A DNA stretch of 25,922 nucleotides from Symbiodinium natans (taxonomy: Eukaryota > Sar > Dinophyceae > Suessiales > Symbiodiniaceae), in the NCBI GenBank assembly GCA_905221605.1, contig CAJNDS010001259.1, positions 1 to 25,922 of the forward strand, read 5' to 3'. Numbering within the stretch: position 1 is the first letter of the stretch; each line of letters starts with the position of its first letter. The position numbers and the translations under genes were made by a program. Below the pieces are notes generated by a model. That model was not told the origin of the DNA. It did not search any database and saw only the letters and a program-made list of their open reading frames with translations. Shown piece after piece: positions 15,904 through 25,010 of the stretch.

Positions 15904-18091
15904 TTTTTCCTTTGCCTCGACCTTTGAAACCACCTTTGCCTGAATCCTTGCCTGAATCCTTACCACCTTTCTTTCCTTTACCTTTGTACCCGTACCAATC
16001 TCTACCTTTGCCTTTCCAAGCCTGAGACACATCCATGGCTGCAACACCCTGATGATCTTCTCCCTTGTCGAGTAGGTCAGTAGTGGTCCTATAGGGTGTT
16101 CCTTGGGACTGCGTAAGCGAATTGGTCCACTTCTCAGTTGACTCATAGTTCACAAGATACTGCCTAAGTGCCGGGTACTTCGTCTTCTCATCTAGGTTGA
16201 GCAACAAATGTCTCTTTACTTCAGGCTTCATTCCTTGAATCAATGTACTAACCTTCAAGTTTTCCTGCACCTTTTCTCCAGTGGACTTCTCGTACTGCTC
16301 AATGCGTTCCTCATATTCGAGGATGTTCTCTGCAATGCCTTTGTCCTTGGCAAAACGGAAATTCATGATGTTGTGGAAAAGTTCCAGCGATCTTGCTCTA
16401 TTCACAGGCTGGTATTCTAACAACAGCATCCTATAGGCTTCCATACCGTTCTCTTCTGTCGTATGGCGAACCACACGATACGGTCTGCCTTTGGTGTAAG
16501 ACGCTAAAATGCTATACAACTTCCTGCTTTGCGTTTTGGCCTCATCAGTCATATCTTTCATGTCCAGCACTTCATTCTTCCTTAGGTCGTTCTCCACGAG
16601 GTCCATGGTTTCCACAAGATCTTCATCCATAGCGCCAAGCCAAACTCGAAGTCGTTGCTTGAACTCCATGAAACCATTCTTTTCTTCTTGCCAAGTTCCT
16701 GGAGAAAATACTTCTGGAGGCTTGATGAGTTTGTGAAGCTCAACGTCACCTGGCTTTCTTCCTTTCACTGCTCTCTCTAGGCTGCTTCCGATCTCCTCGA
16801 AAGTTGTCACTGCTGTTTCCTGCGCTTGAAGCAAAGTGTGCTGTGCCTCTGCACTCTGCTGCTGAATTGCCTGCAGTGTGTTGCTGAAGCTTGCTGTGAT
16901 GCTTTGCTCTCGGGCTGTGCCGGCTGCTGCACTGCTCCTCATCTCTTCTGCTAAGGTTTGTATTCCTTGAAGCGTTTGCTGGTTGATTTCTGCAAGTCTC
17001 TGCAGTGCATCTTCCATTCCTTTGGCTGCTTCCAAGTTGCTGTACACAAGCACAACAAGAAACATTGTCTTGTGCTGTCTCCTCACTTCTGCTCTTCTTC
17101 TCCTGCTTTTCCTTTTGGGCTCTTTCGCTCTCTTCGTTCTTTTCTGTACTGCTGTAAAGAACAATCGTGAGAAGTACGATAGGATGATCCAAGTAATCAT
17201 TCCTAGAGGTGTTCCTGCGAAAACTACAAGATGAATTCCTTCAAACACTAAGCTGTGCACGACGTCGTGAAACTTCTTTTCTAGCTGTTCGAACTGTTCC
17301 TTGAAAGGGATCTTTTCTACATTGTGAAACTTTCCTTCTTCTAGCTTCTCATCTACTAGGTACCTAGGAGCGTAGCCGGACTCAAGGCTCTCATCTTCTT
17401 CACTCATGTACATGTCGATGCTCCTAATCGTGTAGGCATTCATGAAGTCCTGGTTCACGGAGTACTTGTCGTAGTTCTTCTGAGAATGCGTATTGGGCTT
17501 TCCTGGGATGCTCGTCCACACAACCATCAACTCACTCTCGTCAATCTCGGCAATCACCTCTCTCCCACGTCTTTCTTCCTTGGAGGATCTGTCATCTCCA
17601 AGGGCAAGTTCATCCTTGGCTCTTCCGGGTCCAAGGGCCTGCCACGGATTCTCTTCGAAGCCATATCTTCCTGGAGTCATGCTCATCCCGCACAAAGTGG
17701 CGAGGCTCCCCAGGGCAAAACCAACCAGCAGCACTATGCCTGCTGCCATTCCGTAGCATCTCATGTTCCTCGTCTTCACTTCCTGAATCGTGTATCGTTC
17801 AGGGAAGCAATTGAAGCAAGGGGCAAAGTCCCTCACTCTTCCACCAGCAACCGTCAGGTTCCTGATGTGACCACAACCTGGTTTGTGGTACCTTCTTCCT
17901 GCTCTTGTTGCTATCCGGACTGTGGGGAGGTACTCGAAGAACTCTCGGACTTCGACGTTCTTTTCCTGTTTCCACATTTGTATCATCCCACAGACGAGAG
18001 AAGCCATCATGGCTATGAGGACGATTCCTACTCCTGCTATGTGTAGCATCATCGCTGCCTCTGGTTCCTGGAACGGCAGCTCCGCTACCAT
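15899..18091 (-). CDS. Gag with N-terminal membrane and Cys module (730 codons)
   Basis: ATG 18091-18089 overlaps the last base of the LTR and the first two of the primer binding site; Met14 or Met15 is an alternative start. Visible order: hydrophobic segment 16-38; a Cys/His cluster YHKPGCGHIRN and FAPCFNC (69-95) resembling the Ada-type zinc-binding pattern; hydrophobic segment 114-136; an acidic linker; hydrophobic segment about 281-313 followed by a strongly basic run 315-341; coiled coil about 355-445; then a copia-type Gag domain about 455-655 (RKLYSILASYTKGRPYRVV, SLELFHNIMNFRF, LKVSTLIQGMKPEVKRHLLL) and a Gly/Lys tail. It ends at TAG 15899-15901 straight after an A5 run. The Gag part is secure. 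The membrane module is not usual in copia elements, and its role (for example targeting of particles to a membrane) is inference. Confidence 0.88.
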   Translation of the reverse strand: MVAELPFQEPEAAMMLHIAGVGIVLIAMMASLVCGMIQMWKQEKNVEVREFFEYLPTVRIATRAGRRYHKPGCGHIRNLTVAGGRVRDFAPCFNCFPERYTIQEVKTRNMRCYGMAAGIVLLVGFALGSLATLCGMSMTPGRYGFEENPWQALGPGRAKDELALGDDRSSKEERRGREVIAEIDESELMVVWTSIPGKPNTHSQKNYDKYSVNQDFMNAYTIRSIDMYMSEEDESLESGYAPRYLVDEKLEEGKFHNVEKIPFKEQFEQLEKKFHDVVHSLVFEGIHLVVFAGTPLGMITWIILSYFSRLFFTAVQKRTKRAKEPKRKSRRRRAEVRRQHKTMFLVVLVYSNLEAAKGMEDALQRLAEINQQTLQGIQTLAEEMRSSAAAGTAREQSITASFSNTLQAIQQQSAEAQHTLLQAQETAVTTFEEIGSSLERAVKGRKPGDVELHKLIKPPEVFSPGTWQEEKNGFMEFKQRLRVWLGAMDEDLVETMDLVENDLRKNEVLDMKDMTDEAKTQSRKLYSILASYTKGRPYRVVRHTTEENGMEAYRMLLLEYQPVNRARSLELFHNIMNFRFAKDKGIAENILEYEERIEQYEKSTGEKVQENLKVSTLIQGMKPEVKRHLLLNLDEKTKYPALRQYLVNYESTEKWTNSLTQSQGTPYRTTTDLLDKGEDHQGVAAMDVSQAWKGKGRDWYGYKGKGKKGGKDSGKDSGKGGFKGRGKGKR
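18080..18090 (-). other. primer binding site
   Basis: Minus strand TGGTAGCGGAG starts immediately after the 5' LTR, complementary to a tRNA ending CTCCGCTACCA. Initiator Met tRNAs of many eukaryotes end in a very similar sequence, differing here at one position, so tRNA-iMet is the likely primer. Confidence 0.75.
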
Positions 18092-18269
18092 GTCAAAGAT
18101 AGGGTCAATCTAAAGCTAACTGAAAAGCTGGGACACTCCGCACTTTTCCTGGGTTCACTGCGGTGTGTGTCCTTGTTCGAGCCTGTCGTCGACAAGACGT
18201 TCCGAGGCTCTGGTGTGCATTCCACATGCACCTGGTGCACAGCTTCCTGTACTGCGTAGATGTTTAACA
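18091..18269 (-). repeat. 5' LTR of the copia element (179 bp)
   Basis: No difference from the 3' LTR is visible over 179 bases, which points to a young insertion or recent gene conversion. It is short for a copia LTR. It should contain the element's promoter; no TATA-type motif is obvious on the minus strand. Confidence 0.95.
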
Positions 18270-18330
18270 TAATAAGAATAATACTAATAAGAATGACAAT
18301 AATAATAATCATCATCATAATAGTAATCAA
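18270..18330. repeat. TAA-rich simple repeat, right half of the copia target
   Basis: It starts with the TAATA duplication (18270-18274) and continues with AATAAG, AATAAT and CATCATCATAAT words, matching the repeat left of the element. Confidence 0.85.
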
Positions 18331-18369
18331 GCTCATGAAGCTGCGCAGGCAAAAAAGTTTTGATCGTCA

Positions 18370-18995
18370 AGCACAGAGCTGCTTCCACAGGCCGTGCCTC
18401 GGACCGGTCTGGGCCGAATGAAACTTTAAAATTCCAGCTGAGCCAACATGCATCCGCAGGAAGGCCCAAGCAAGTATCAGGATTGTGAAAGCCGCGTGTC
18501 CCCGACCCCACTTCCGAAAGGCCACCTGATTTGCATGGGCATACTCCTTCTCCAGCATCCCGCGACAAACCTTAGATGCAGATCACGACTCACCAGAAGT
18601 CGGTGCAGATGACTCGCAATGCTGAAAGCCGCTCACCTCAAGACTCTCTGCCATCGGATCTGGATCGGTAACTCCTCCGGACTGAGAGCCCCACACGCTC
18701 GACTTTGGCAACGATCTCGGATCCAAGCTCCTCCCATGTCTCCATTGGTTTCAAAGCTCTACAAACCTGGGGACCTCCGGAAACGCCACGAATACTTACG
18801 AATACTTGAGGAGAGTCCTGGTTGCCCAACAGCTTCGAAAGAGCCTTAACCGACTTCGTTGTCTGCTGCAGGGCAACCTCAGACCTGCCATGACTGCACT
18901 CACGATAGCCGACAGCCCCACTTTGGCCAGTTCAGATATGACTGAAAGATGGAGCAGACAACAACCAAGCCGACAATCCATCCGCCTCAGCACAC
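18370..18995 (-). CDS. candidate minus-strand exons, unrecognised gene
   Basis: Minus-strand blocks with protein-like composition and splice-like borders: near 18930-18960 (ISELAKVGLSAIVSAVMAG, after a pyrimidine-rich acceptor ending TTTCAG); 18800-18870 (LQQTTKSVKALSKLLGNQ); 18660-18760 (LKPMETWEELGSEIVAKVER); 18530-18565 (CRGMLEKEYAHANQ, before GTGGCC). Several GTAAGT and GTGAGT donors are present. I could not assemble a complete frame and recognise no family. These could be one gene lying upstream of the retrotransposon on the same strand. Confidence 0.35.
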
Positions 18996-18999
18996 CCTC

Positions 19000-20930
19000 A
19001 GCGCCCCCAGTAGCAGCTGCAGCGGTGGCAGCACGCCGTGCCGAAGCCTTGCCAACGAGGCCAGGACATCAAAGAAAACCTAGGACATCCACCCTGGGTC
19101 GTTGGATGTTACTAGCTGTGCCTCCTTTCTCTTCTGCGCATCGGGCCCTCCCAGAGCCAAGTCGACAAAGCGATACCACTCATCCTCAGAAACATGGTTG
19201 AAATTCCACATGAGAGGCACCGCCAATCTGAACTTCCCTGACCCTCACTGCGCGCCCGGCAAGCACATATTGCAGGGCATGCACTACAAAAGCCTCACAG
19301 CACCAGACTACTAAGAGACTCCGTGCAACAGACACTTGCAAAAGAGAGCGCCTCGGCACTCTCGAAATCGCTGCGCTTCTGGGGCTCTTTTCCAGGAGCT
19401 CGCTCCCTGGACAGCCGTTAAAAGCGCTGTATCAACACACTGGTAAACGATGATACCACGATGAAGAACACGATGAAGAACACGATCATATACACAAGGA
19501 GTTGCAGGGTCCTGGGCCGCGAGACGGTTGGGCGCGGCTTCTCGGGCTTCTCTGCCACTGCCGCTGCCTGGGCTCGGATCAAAACTAAGCCCTGCAAAGG
19601 AACGGAACAGAAACCGGTATGGCAGAGAACGCATCACAAGGACGTGGCCGGTGGCGCAGAAAGAAGTGCCAGCGCTGCCTACCCCAAGACTTCAAAAACC
19701 CGAGTGAGCCTCTGCTTGCCTCTTCACTGTTGCATACCGCAGCTCCCCTGTCAAATGACCCCTCTGACTTGCAGCTCCCACCGCCTCTCGCGCACCCTGC
19801 GCACGCAGAAGCGCACGGTGACAGCGCTCCTCGAGGTAATCAGAAACAAAAACCGCAAAAAGAAAAAAAAAAAAAAAAACTTACTAGAGCTGCCCCACCG
19901 GAATTGCTCACCCAAGGGCGCTCTCTCCTCATCTCCAGGGTTCTTGTCCGGATGAACCAGCAGCGCAAGGCGCCGAAACGCATTCCTGTGCCACCAGACT
20001 TGCTCTAACCTTCACCGCCCCCACGTCACTCCATTGTCACTACATAGCTGGTAAGAGCAAGACTATTGCTTGCAATGGCATGGCCTGACTGCGTAGCACG
20101 TGGCATTGGACGGAGATAGCCCCAACACCTGGACAAACGTCGGGAAATTGTCTCGCAAGTCGGTCCGAAAAAGCCGGAAGTCTGGCCACACATTGCATCC
20201 CTCTCACGTCATCTCTCATCCATGCCGCAGCTCCTGCCTCAAAAGGTTTTTTTGGCCCCGTTGCCAGGATTCGAGCCAGCTCGGCAGCGCACCGAGCTGA
20301 ATTGGGCGCGGCTTCCTGGCTCACAAGTCTCGCAGCTCGCGTGCGGCCCGATTCACATGTACTCGGAAGAGACACTATCTATATCACTCTTTGTTTTTGG
20401 ACCATTCCGGCACAACTGAAGAACCACACCTTGTGCTGCGAAATCGTGCGCCAACAATGCGCTATCGGGGGAATTTGAGCCTGCCTCTGCATCGTTCGCC
20501 ACGTTTGTCGTGGACGCTTGCGCCCTTCCAATGTCTCCGCGGCCCTCGCTTGCGTCAGTACTGCCGCTGGGCCCTTCCAACGCCGGCACCTGCAATGGCA
20601 AGCTCTTAAGGTGGATGGATCAATATGCTGTCGGTGCTTCACATCACGCACCTCCACTTTGCCACATTCTGCATGTCGATCACAGAGGAGGCAACAAGCA
20701 TAGCCCCACCGATGGGTGGCAACGCCTAAGATGTGAAAACTTGTTAGGAATCGGCCACTGAAACATCGACACGGCTCTGGCATCTTGAATACACAATGCC
20801 AAGCAACAATAGAAGGAACCCCAGACCGCGGTATGGCCGTTGTTGAGGTTGTCCTCTTCATACTTCGAGGCCGCCAACATACTTCACAACTTGGTCTTTG
20901 CACCATGAATCCATCACTTGGGGGCGGCCG
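19000..20930. other. GC-richer stretch with only weak coding signal
   Basis: Frames on both strands reach 100-175 codons but none is clearly coding. The plus frame 19619-20008 (MAENASQGRGRWRRKKCQRC…) has a Met start and ends at TAA-free DNA before a stop, but it runs through an A-rich tract (19860-19880) that inflates its Lys content. A minus frame near 20050-20340 includes ARCAAELARILATGPKKPFE. Exons may be present; I cannot define them. Confidence 0.3.
19859..19880 (+). repeat. A-rich homopolymer tract
   Basis: A run of A residues with a single G near its left end. There is no obvious retroposed gene upstream, so it is more likely a simple repeat than a poly(A) tail. Confidence 0.7.
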
Positions 20931-21042
20931 TTGCTAGTTGTGAAATGAACCATGCTTCGTACACACGTACATCGTTGTGCAACATCCATCAGCTATTTCA
21001 AGACAACGACAATCTTCACAACAAGCAATGCAATTTCTACAG

Positions 21043-21108
21043 TGGGCCATGACAGTTCGCCGAAGCATCATGCAATGGGCCAGAACAGCTCGCAGAAGCA
21101 TCATGCTG
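21043..21108 (+). repeat. 33-bp tandem duplication
   Basis: Two adjacent 33-base units begin GGGCCATGACAG and GGGCCAGAACAG and both contain GAAGCATCATGC. They differ at several positions. A multiple of three could mark coding DNA, but no convincing frame surrounds it. Confidence 0.7.
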
Positions 21109-21464
21109 CATCTGCAATCACAAGTTGCCGCACAAAAATGAAACCGCTGATGTTTCAACAAACAGTCTGGCACTAATCCGGCACCTCTAATTAACAAAAA
21201 CACAAGATTTAATCAAATTACACTCGGGGGTCACATCAAATAAGTACCTCACGAAGGCCCAAACACCATGGATGTAAAGATGCAAAAATGTTGGCAGGCG
21301 CCACTTTTGATCCGCGCGCAAACGGAACGCCCAAAACTGAATACGAAACCTGTAAGACTGAAATGGCCGCTGGCAAGCAAACTAGGGCTCGGGTGTCCCG
21401 AAAACGTGAAAATCTTTCAAAATCCGCCCGACAGAAGAGCGCAAAGGAGTGACAAATGCAGAGG

Positions 21465-21659
21465 TAATGAAGGAAGGAGAGCGAGAGAGAAAGCGAGAGA
21501 GAGGGGGGAGGGAGGGAGGAAGAGGGAGCGGGAGGGAGAGGGAGAGAGAGAGAGAGAGTGAGACCGAGACATAAACCGAGAGAGAGGGACCGAGAGAGAG
21601 ACCGAGAGAAAGAGAGAGACGGAGGGAGGGAGGGAGGGAGGGAGGGAGGGGGGGAGATG
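21465..21659 (+). repeat. 190-bp GA-rich purine tract
   Basis: Nearly all purine on the plus strand, made of GAGA, GAGC and GGGA words and ending in (GGGA)n then G8 or so, with rare pyrimidine breaks around 21559-21603. It can adopt triplex or other non-B forms. The Ser/Leu/Pro-rich frames on the other strand are a by-product. Confidence 0.9.
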
Positions 21660-22270
21660 ATTGAGAGATTTGATCGTGAGAATCAATACCTAAACTAAAC
21701 GTCACAGTAATCCTGCATCCACTTCATGCGGTGAAAGGGGTCTTGCCCTTCCGGACGACAGCCTTCCCTGGACGAGATAGAGAACATGGGTTTGTCAAGG
21801 TGCTCCACGCTGCACACAACATCAACCCAACGAAAGCCTTGCCGTGTCTGCATGCTGCATGCTACTCCAACATCTTCAAAACTATCTGCAAACCAAGCCC
21901 TCTCGAAAACTCACTCCGACAGACTTTTTGTTTCTGTTTCCCCGAGACAAAGGCCTCCGTGGTAAATTCCCCTACCCCAGCCAAGTGAGCGTGCCTTCGG
22001 ATGTTTGTTCAGCTGATGACCTTTCTGGGGAGGGCCCCGAAACAGAGTGGATCCATCGCTTCGCCAGGTTTTGCAGGCATGGAGGTCGCTCTCTTGAACC
22101 TTCTTCTGTCATGGCCTTCAATTCACTTGTCTAATGAAATCGGAGGACCTCCTCCAATTTCTCCGATGGCCACTCTGCCTTCCGCGCCTATGCGGAGTCT
22201 ATTTTCAGCGTTTGTTCGCCGACTTTTAACTGATAGTTGTGATGCCAACGCGACGTCGCAGGCCCCAGGA
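21660..22270. other. stretch without a gene I can support
   Basis: Plus-strand frames of 85-97 codons overlap here with ordinary base composition. None has clear splice borders or a recognisable motif. Confidence 0.4.
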
Positions 22271-22289
22271 TGAATCTTCCACCGCCAGG

Positions 22290-23610
22290 ATGTTCACTTC
22301 CGCGCCGGCTTCCAATGATTTGTAAGGGTGGTGATTCCAATACTCTGAAACTAAAAAGGGCCCACACTTCTTTTTTAAGACTCATATTGGCGCCTGTTCA
22401 TTTTAGTGAGTCTCCAAGTAATTTTAATGGTATTCTTGGAAAATTGAATAGCATTCCTAGCCCTATTAATTCTAATAGGAATCACATTAAGTCCAACAGG
22501 AAGCCTAGAAATTTTGAAAAGGAACCACATTGAATGTTGTAGGATTCCTATTGGTTCCTATTTGTTTTAGTAAGATTCCTCTTCCTTTTAAAAGGATTCC
22601 CATCAAATTGCAGTAGGGTTCTTATGAATTTTACTGGGGTTCCTAATCAATTCCGATTAACGTCAAAGCGTTCCTAACCATTTTAATAGGACTCCTCTAC
22701 CATTTCATAATATTCTTATGAATTTTCATAGGGTTCTTATTCAATGTAGCAGGACCCCTAATACTTTGTTTCAATAAGGTTCTTATGAATTTCAACAATG
22801 CTCTCAATCGTTTTGACGTGGTCTCTTTTAGTTTCAATAGGGGTCCCTCTGAAAATGAAAAGGACTCATACTTCTTTTTTAGGATTCCCATTGCTTCCTA
22901 TAAATTTTAGTAGGGTTTTAGTAGGATTTCTCTTCATTTTTTAAAGGATTCCTGTTAATTTGCAATAGGGTTCTTATGCTTCGTAAAAAGATTGTTTTGG
23001 AGCCAAAGTCACATTAATTCTAACAGGAAGCCGAGAAATCCGAACCACATTTATTTTTGTAGGATTCCTATTGGTTCCTATTAAATTCAGTAGGACATCT
23101 CTTCATTTTCAAAGGAGTCCTATGACTTTGCAATAGGGTTCTTGTGATTTTTTGTGGTGTTGCTTGTAAATTTCTACTGATGGTAGGATCCTCTTTATTT
23201 AAAAGATTCCTCTTAATTTGTAAAAGGGTTCTTATGAATTTTAGTGGGGTTCCTCAAAATTTGAAAAGGCTTCAAATTCATCATAACAAGACTAAGAGAA
23301 ACATTAAAAGGATTCCAATTTAGATTTCATAGGATTCCCACCTTCCCGTAAATTCAAAAAGTGTCCCTTTTCATTTTCACAGTTTTCCTACTATTCTTCC
23401 TGGGGGCCCTATTGTTTTTTCTACTTTTTTGTAGCATTCCCATGACGTATTCCTATGACTCAAATATGATTCCAAGTTATTTTTCCTATTACTTCAATAA
23501 GATTCCTATTCATTTCAATAAGAGCCTCATTAATTTTAATGGGGTTCGTATTGATTTTCATAGGGTTTTCATTCAATTAATATGGTTCTTATTAAATTCA
23601 TACCTATGAC
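22290..23610. repeat. degenerate satellite built on AGGATTCCTATTAATTTTA
   Basis: About 1.3 kb made of a diverged unit of some 22-30 bases with a near-palindromic core AGGATTCCT or AGGGTTCTT between AT-rich spacers. A higher-order period is visible: AACAGGAAGCCTAGAAATTT at 22496 recurs as AACAGGAAGCCGAGAAATCC at 23019, about 523 bases later, followed in both by a GAACCACATT word and GTAGGATTCCTATTGGTTCC. No coding function is apparent. Confidence 0.85.
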
Positions 23611-23669
23611 TAAATACGGATTTCTTACTCCGACACGGCCTCACGGTGGGGTCATGAAGAGGGGTGTGA

Positions 23670-23905
23670 GCTAATATAAATTTAAATATAAATATAAATA
23701 TAAATGTAAATATGAATGTGAATATAAATATAAATATAAACATAAATATAATTATAAATATAAATATAAGTATGAATATATAATATAAAATATAAAACAT
23801 AAAATAAAAATGAAATATACATATAAGTATAAAGAGAAATATAAACAAAAATATAAATATAAAATTAATATAAATATACATATACATTTGGGTGTAAATG
23901 TAAAT
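23670..23905. repeat. TAAATA hexanucleotide repeat
   Basis: Some 235 bases of AAATAT/AAATGT words, almost free of C, changing phase and composition after 23780. Tyr/Ile/Phe-rich frames across it are artefacts. Confidence 0.9.
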
Positions 23906-23910
23906 ACGTA

Positions 23911-23920
23911 CCCCCCCCCC
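23911..23920 (+). repeat. C10 homopolymer
   Basis: Ten C residues immediately after the AT-rich repeat. Confidence 0.9.
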
Positions 23921-23984
23921 GGTTATCCACACCTTTTCTGCTTGTTTTGTGATTTTCTTGTTCTGGCACTGCGTATTTCTTTTT

Positions 23985-25010
23985 TGTTCGTTAAGCCCCC
24001 CTTCGGCCCCCTAAAGCTCCCTTCAGAGGGTTCCTGCAAAGGTGTCCTTCGGAAGGCAAAGAGTCAAGCTCTACCCTTAAGCTCCCCCTCAGCCCCAAGC
24101 CTTCCTTCAGCTCCCTCTGAAACAGCCAACGGAAGCAGCTACTAGACAGTTTTGGAAGCCTAGAAAGTGAAAGCCAAACCCGGATGAGATTGAGCAAAGA
24201 TGGAGCAAGAAAGATTTCAGAAAAGAAAGATGTGAAAGTCTGCAGATGGCCTTAACAAGAAGATGGAAGAAGCCAAGAAGGAAGTTTCAAAGGCAACGAA
24301 GAAAGTGAAACTTCCAAATCTAAAAACATGGAAGGGCGTTGTAGTTAGAATGCGATCGGCCGGCAAAGTGACAGGGCTGATTGAAGCCTGAGTTTCTTTC
24401 AAGAAGCAAAGCCAGCCAACGGGCAAAAGCCAATGGGCAAAGCAAGTAAGAAAGCCTCCTGACAAAAGCAATGCCCAGGTGCCATCTCTTGAAAGAAAAA
24501 ACGAGCCGAGCAAAGAAGCAAAAGCCGCCGAGTCGGCTTTCCACATTTGGGGTTTGATCCTTTGAAATTGTTCAGTTCCATCTTCTGACTCTAGCTGTGC
24601 TCTTCACGCAGTTCCTGCAGCGCTGGTCAGTGTTACCTCAGTTGCACATCTTTGTTCTGGAATCTTTCAGATTAGAAAGCCGGCGCAACTTGATCTTTTC
24701 TTGGGAACGTTCCGCCTGGGTTCAGCCTGCTAGCCAATGGAGTAATTTCACCCGCTTGCTTCTTCTTTTGTTTTTTGTGTTTGTTGTTCGACATTCAAGT
24801 TTCAAGAAGCGAGAGTTCACAGCAGTGCGGGGCCAAGCCAAGAACCCATGTTTTGTTTGAAAAAGGGGCTGAAAGGGGAGTTTGCTGAAAGGAAGGCGGG
24901 CCTCCAGGACTTGAAAGAGGGATGAAAGGGAGGCTAAAGGGGGTTTAAAGGGGACTTTGAGGGGGGCTTCAAAGGGGGAAATTCAAGCGGACTTCTACAG
25001 GGGAGCTTCT
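23985..25010. repeat. inverted pair of C-tract / G-tract arms
   Basis: At 23985-24120 the plus strand reads AAGCCCCCCTT, GGCCCCCTAAAGCTCCCTT and similar words. At 24860-24990 it reads the opposite, GGCTAAAGGGGGTTTAAAGG and GAGGGGGGCTT. The arms are diverged and irregular and enclose about 740 bases of unremarkable DNA with repeated AAGCCA/GGGCAAA words (24400-24450). This may be another fold-back type element; ends and duplications are not clear. Confidence 0.45.

Larger units (their letters stand above)
8193..18269 (-). mobile_element. Ty1/copia LTR retrotransposon, 10,077 bp, with N- and C-terminal extra modules
   Basis: Identical 179-bp LTRs starting TGTTAAAC and ending TTTGACA bound the element; a primer binding site and polypurine tract lie in the expected places and TAATA flanks it. 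Integrase precedes reverse transcriptase, the order that defines Ty1/copia. At 10 kb it is about twice the usual copia length; the excess is a membrane/Cys/coiled-coil module before Gag and a long extension after RNase H. Coding sequence appears to have been one gag-pol reading of roughly 3,150 codons, now broken by shifts near 15905, 15640 and 12600 and by a TAG at 13269-13271. The element lies in TAA-rich repeat just upstream of, and codirectional with, the CFAP36-like gene. Confidence 0.95.

Noticed and set aside
18085-18336. Short minus-strand frame running through the LTR
   Set aside because: It is only the LTR read in one frame; the identical frame recurs at the other LTR and ends in flanking repeat.
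20262-20285. AGGATTCGAGCC resembling a tRNA T-arm
   Set aside because: No cloverleaf can be built around it.
21382-21705. Ser/Leu/Pro-rich minus frames over the purine tract
   Set aside because: They are produced by the GA repeat and have no other support.
22290-23610. CRISPR-like array
   Set aside because: Repeats are diverged and of variable length with no distinct spacers, and the context is eukaryotic.
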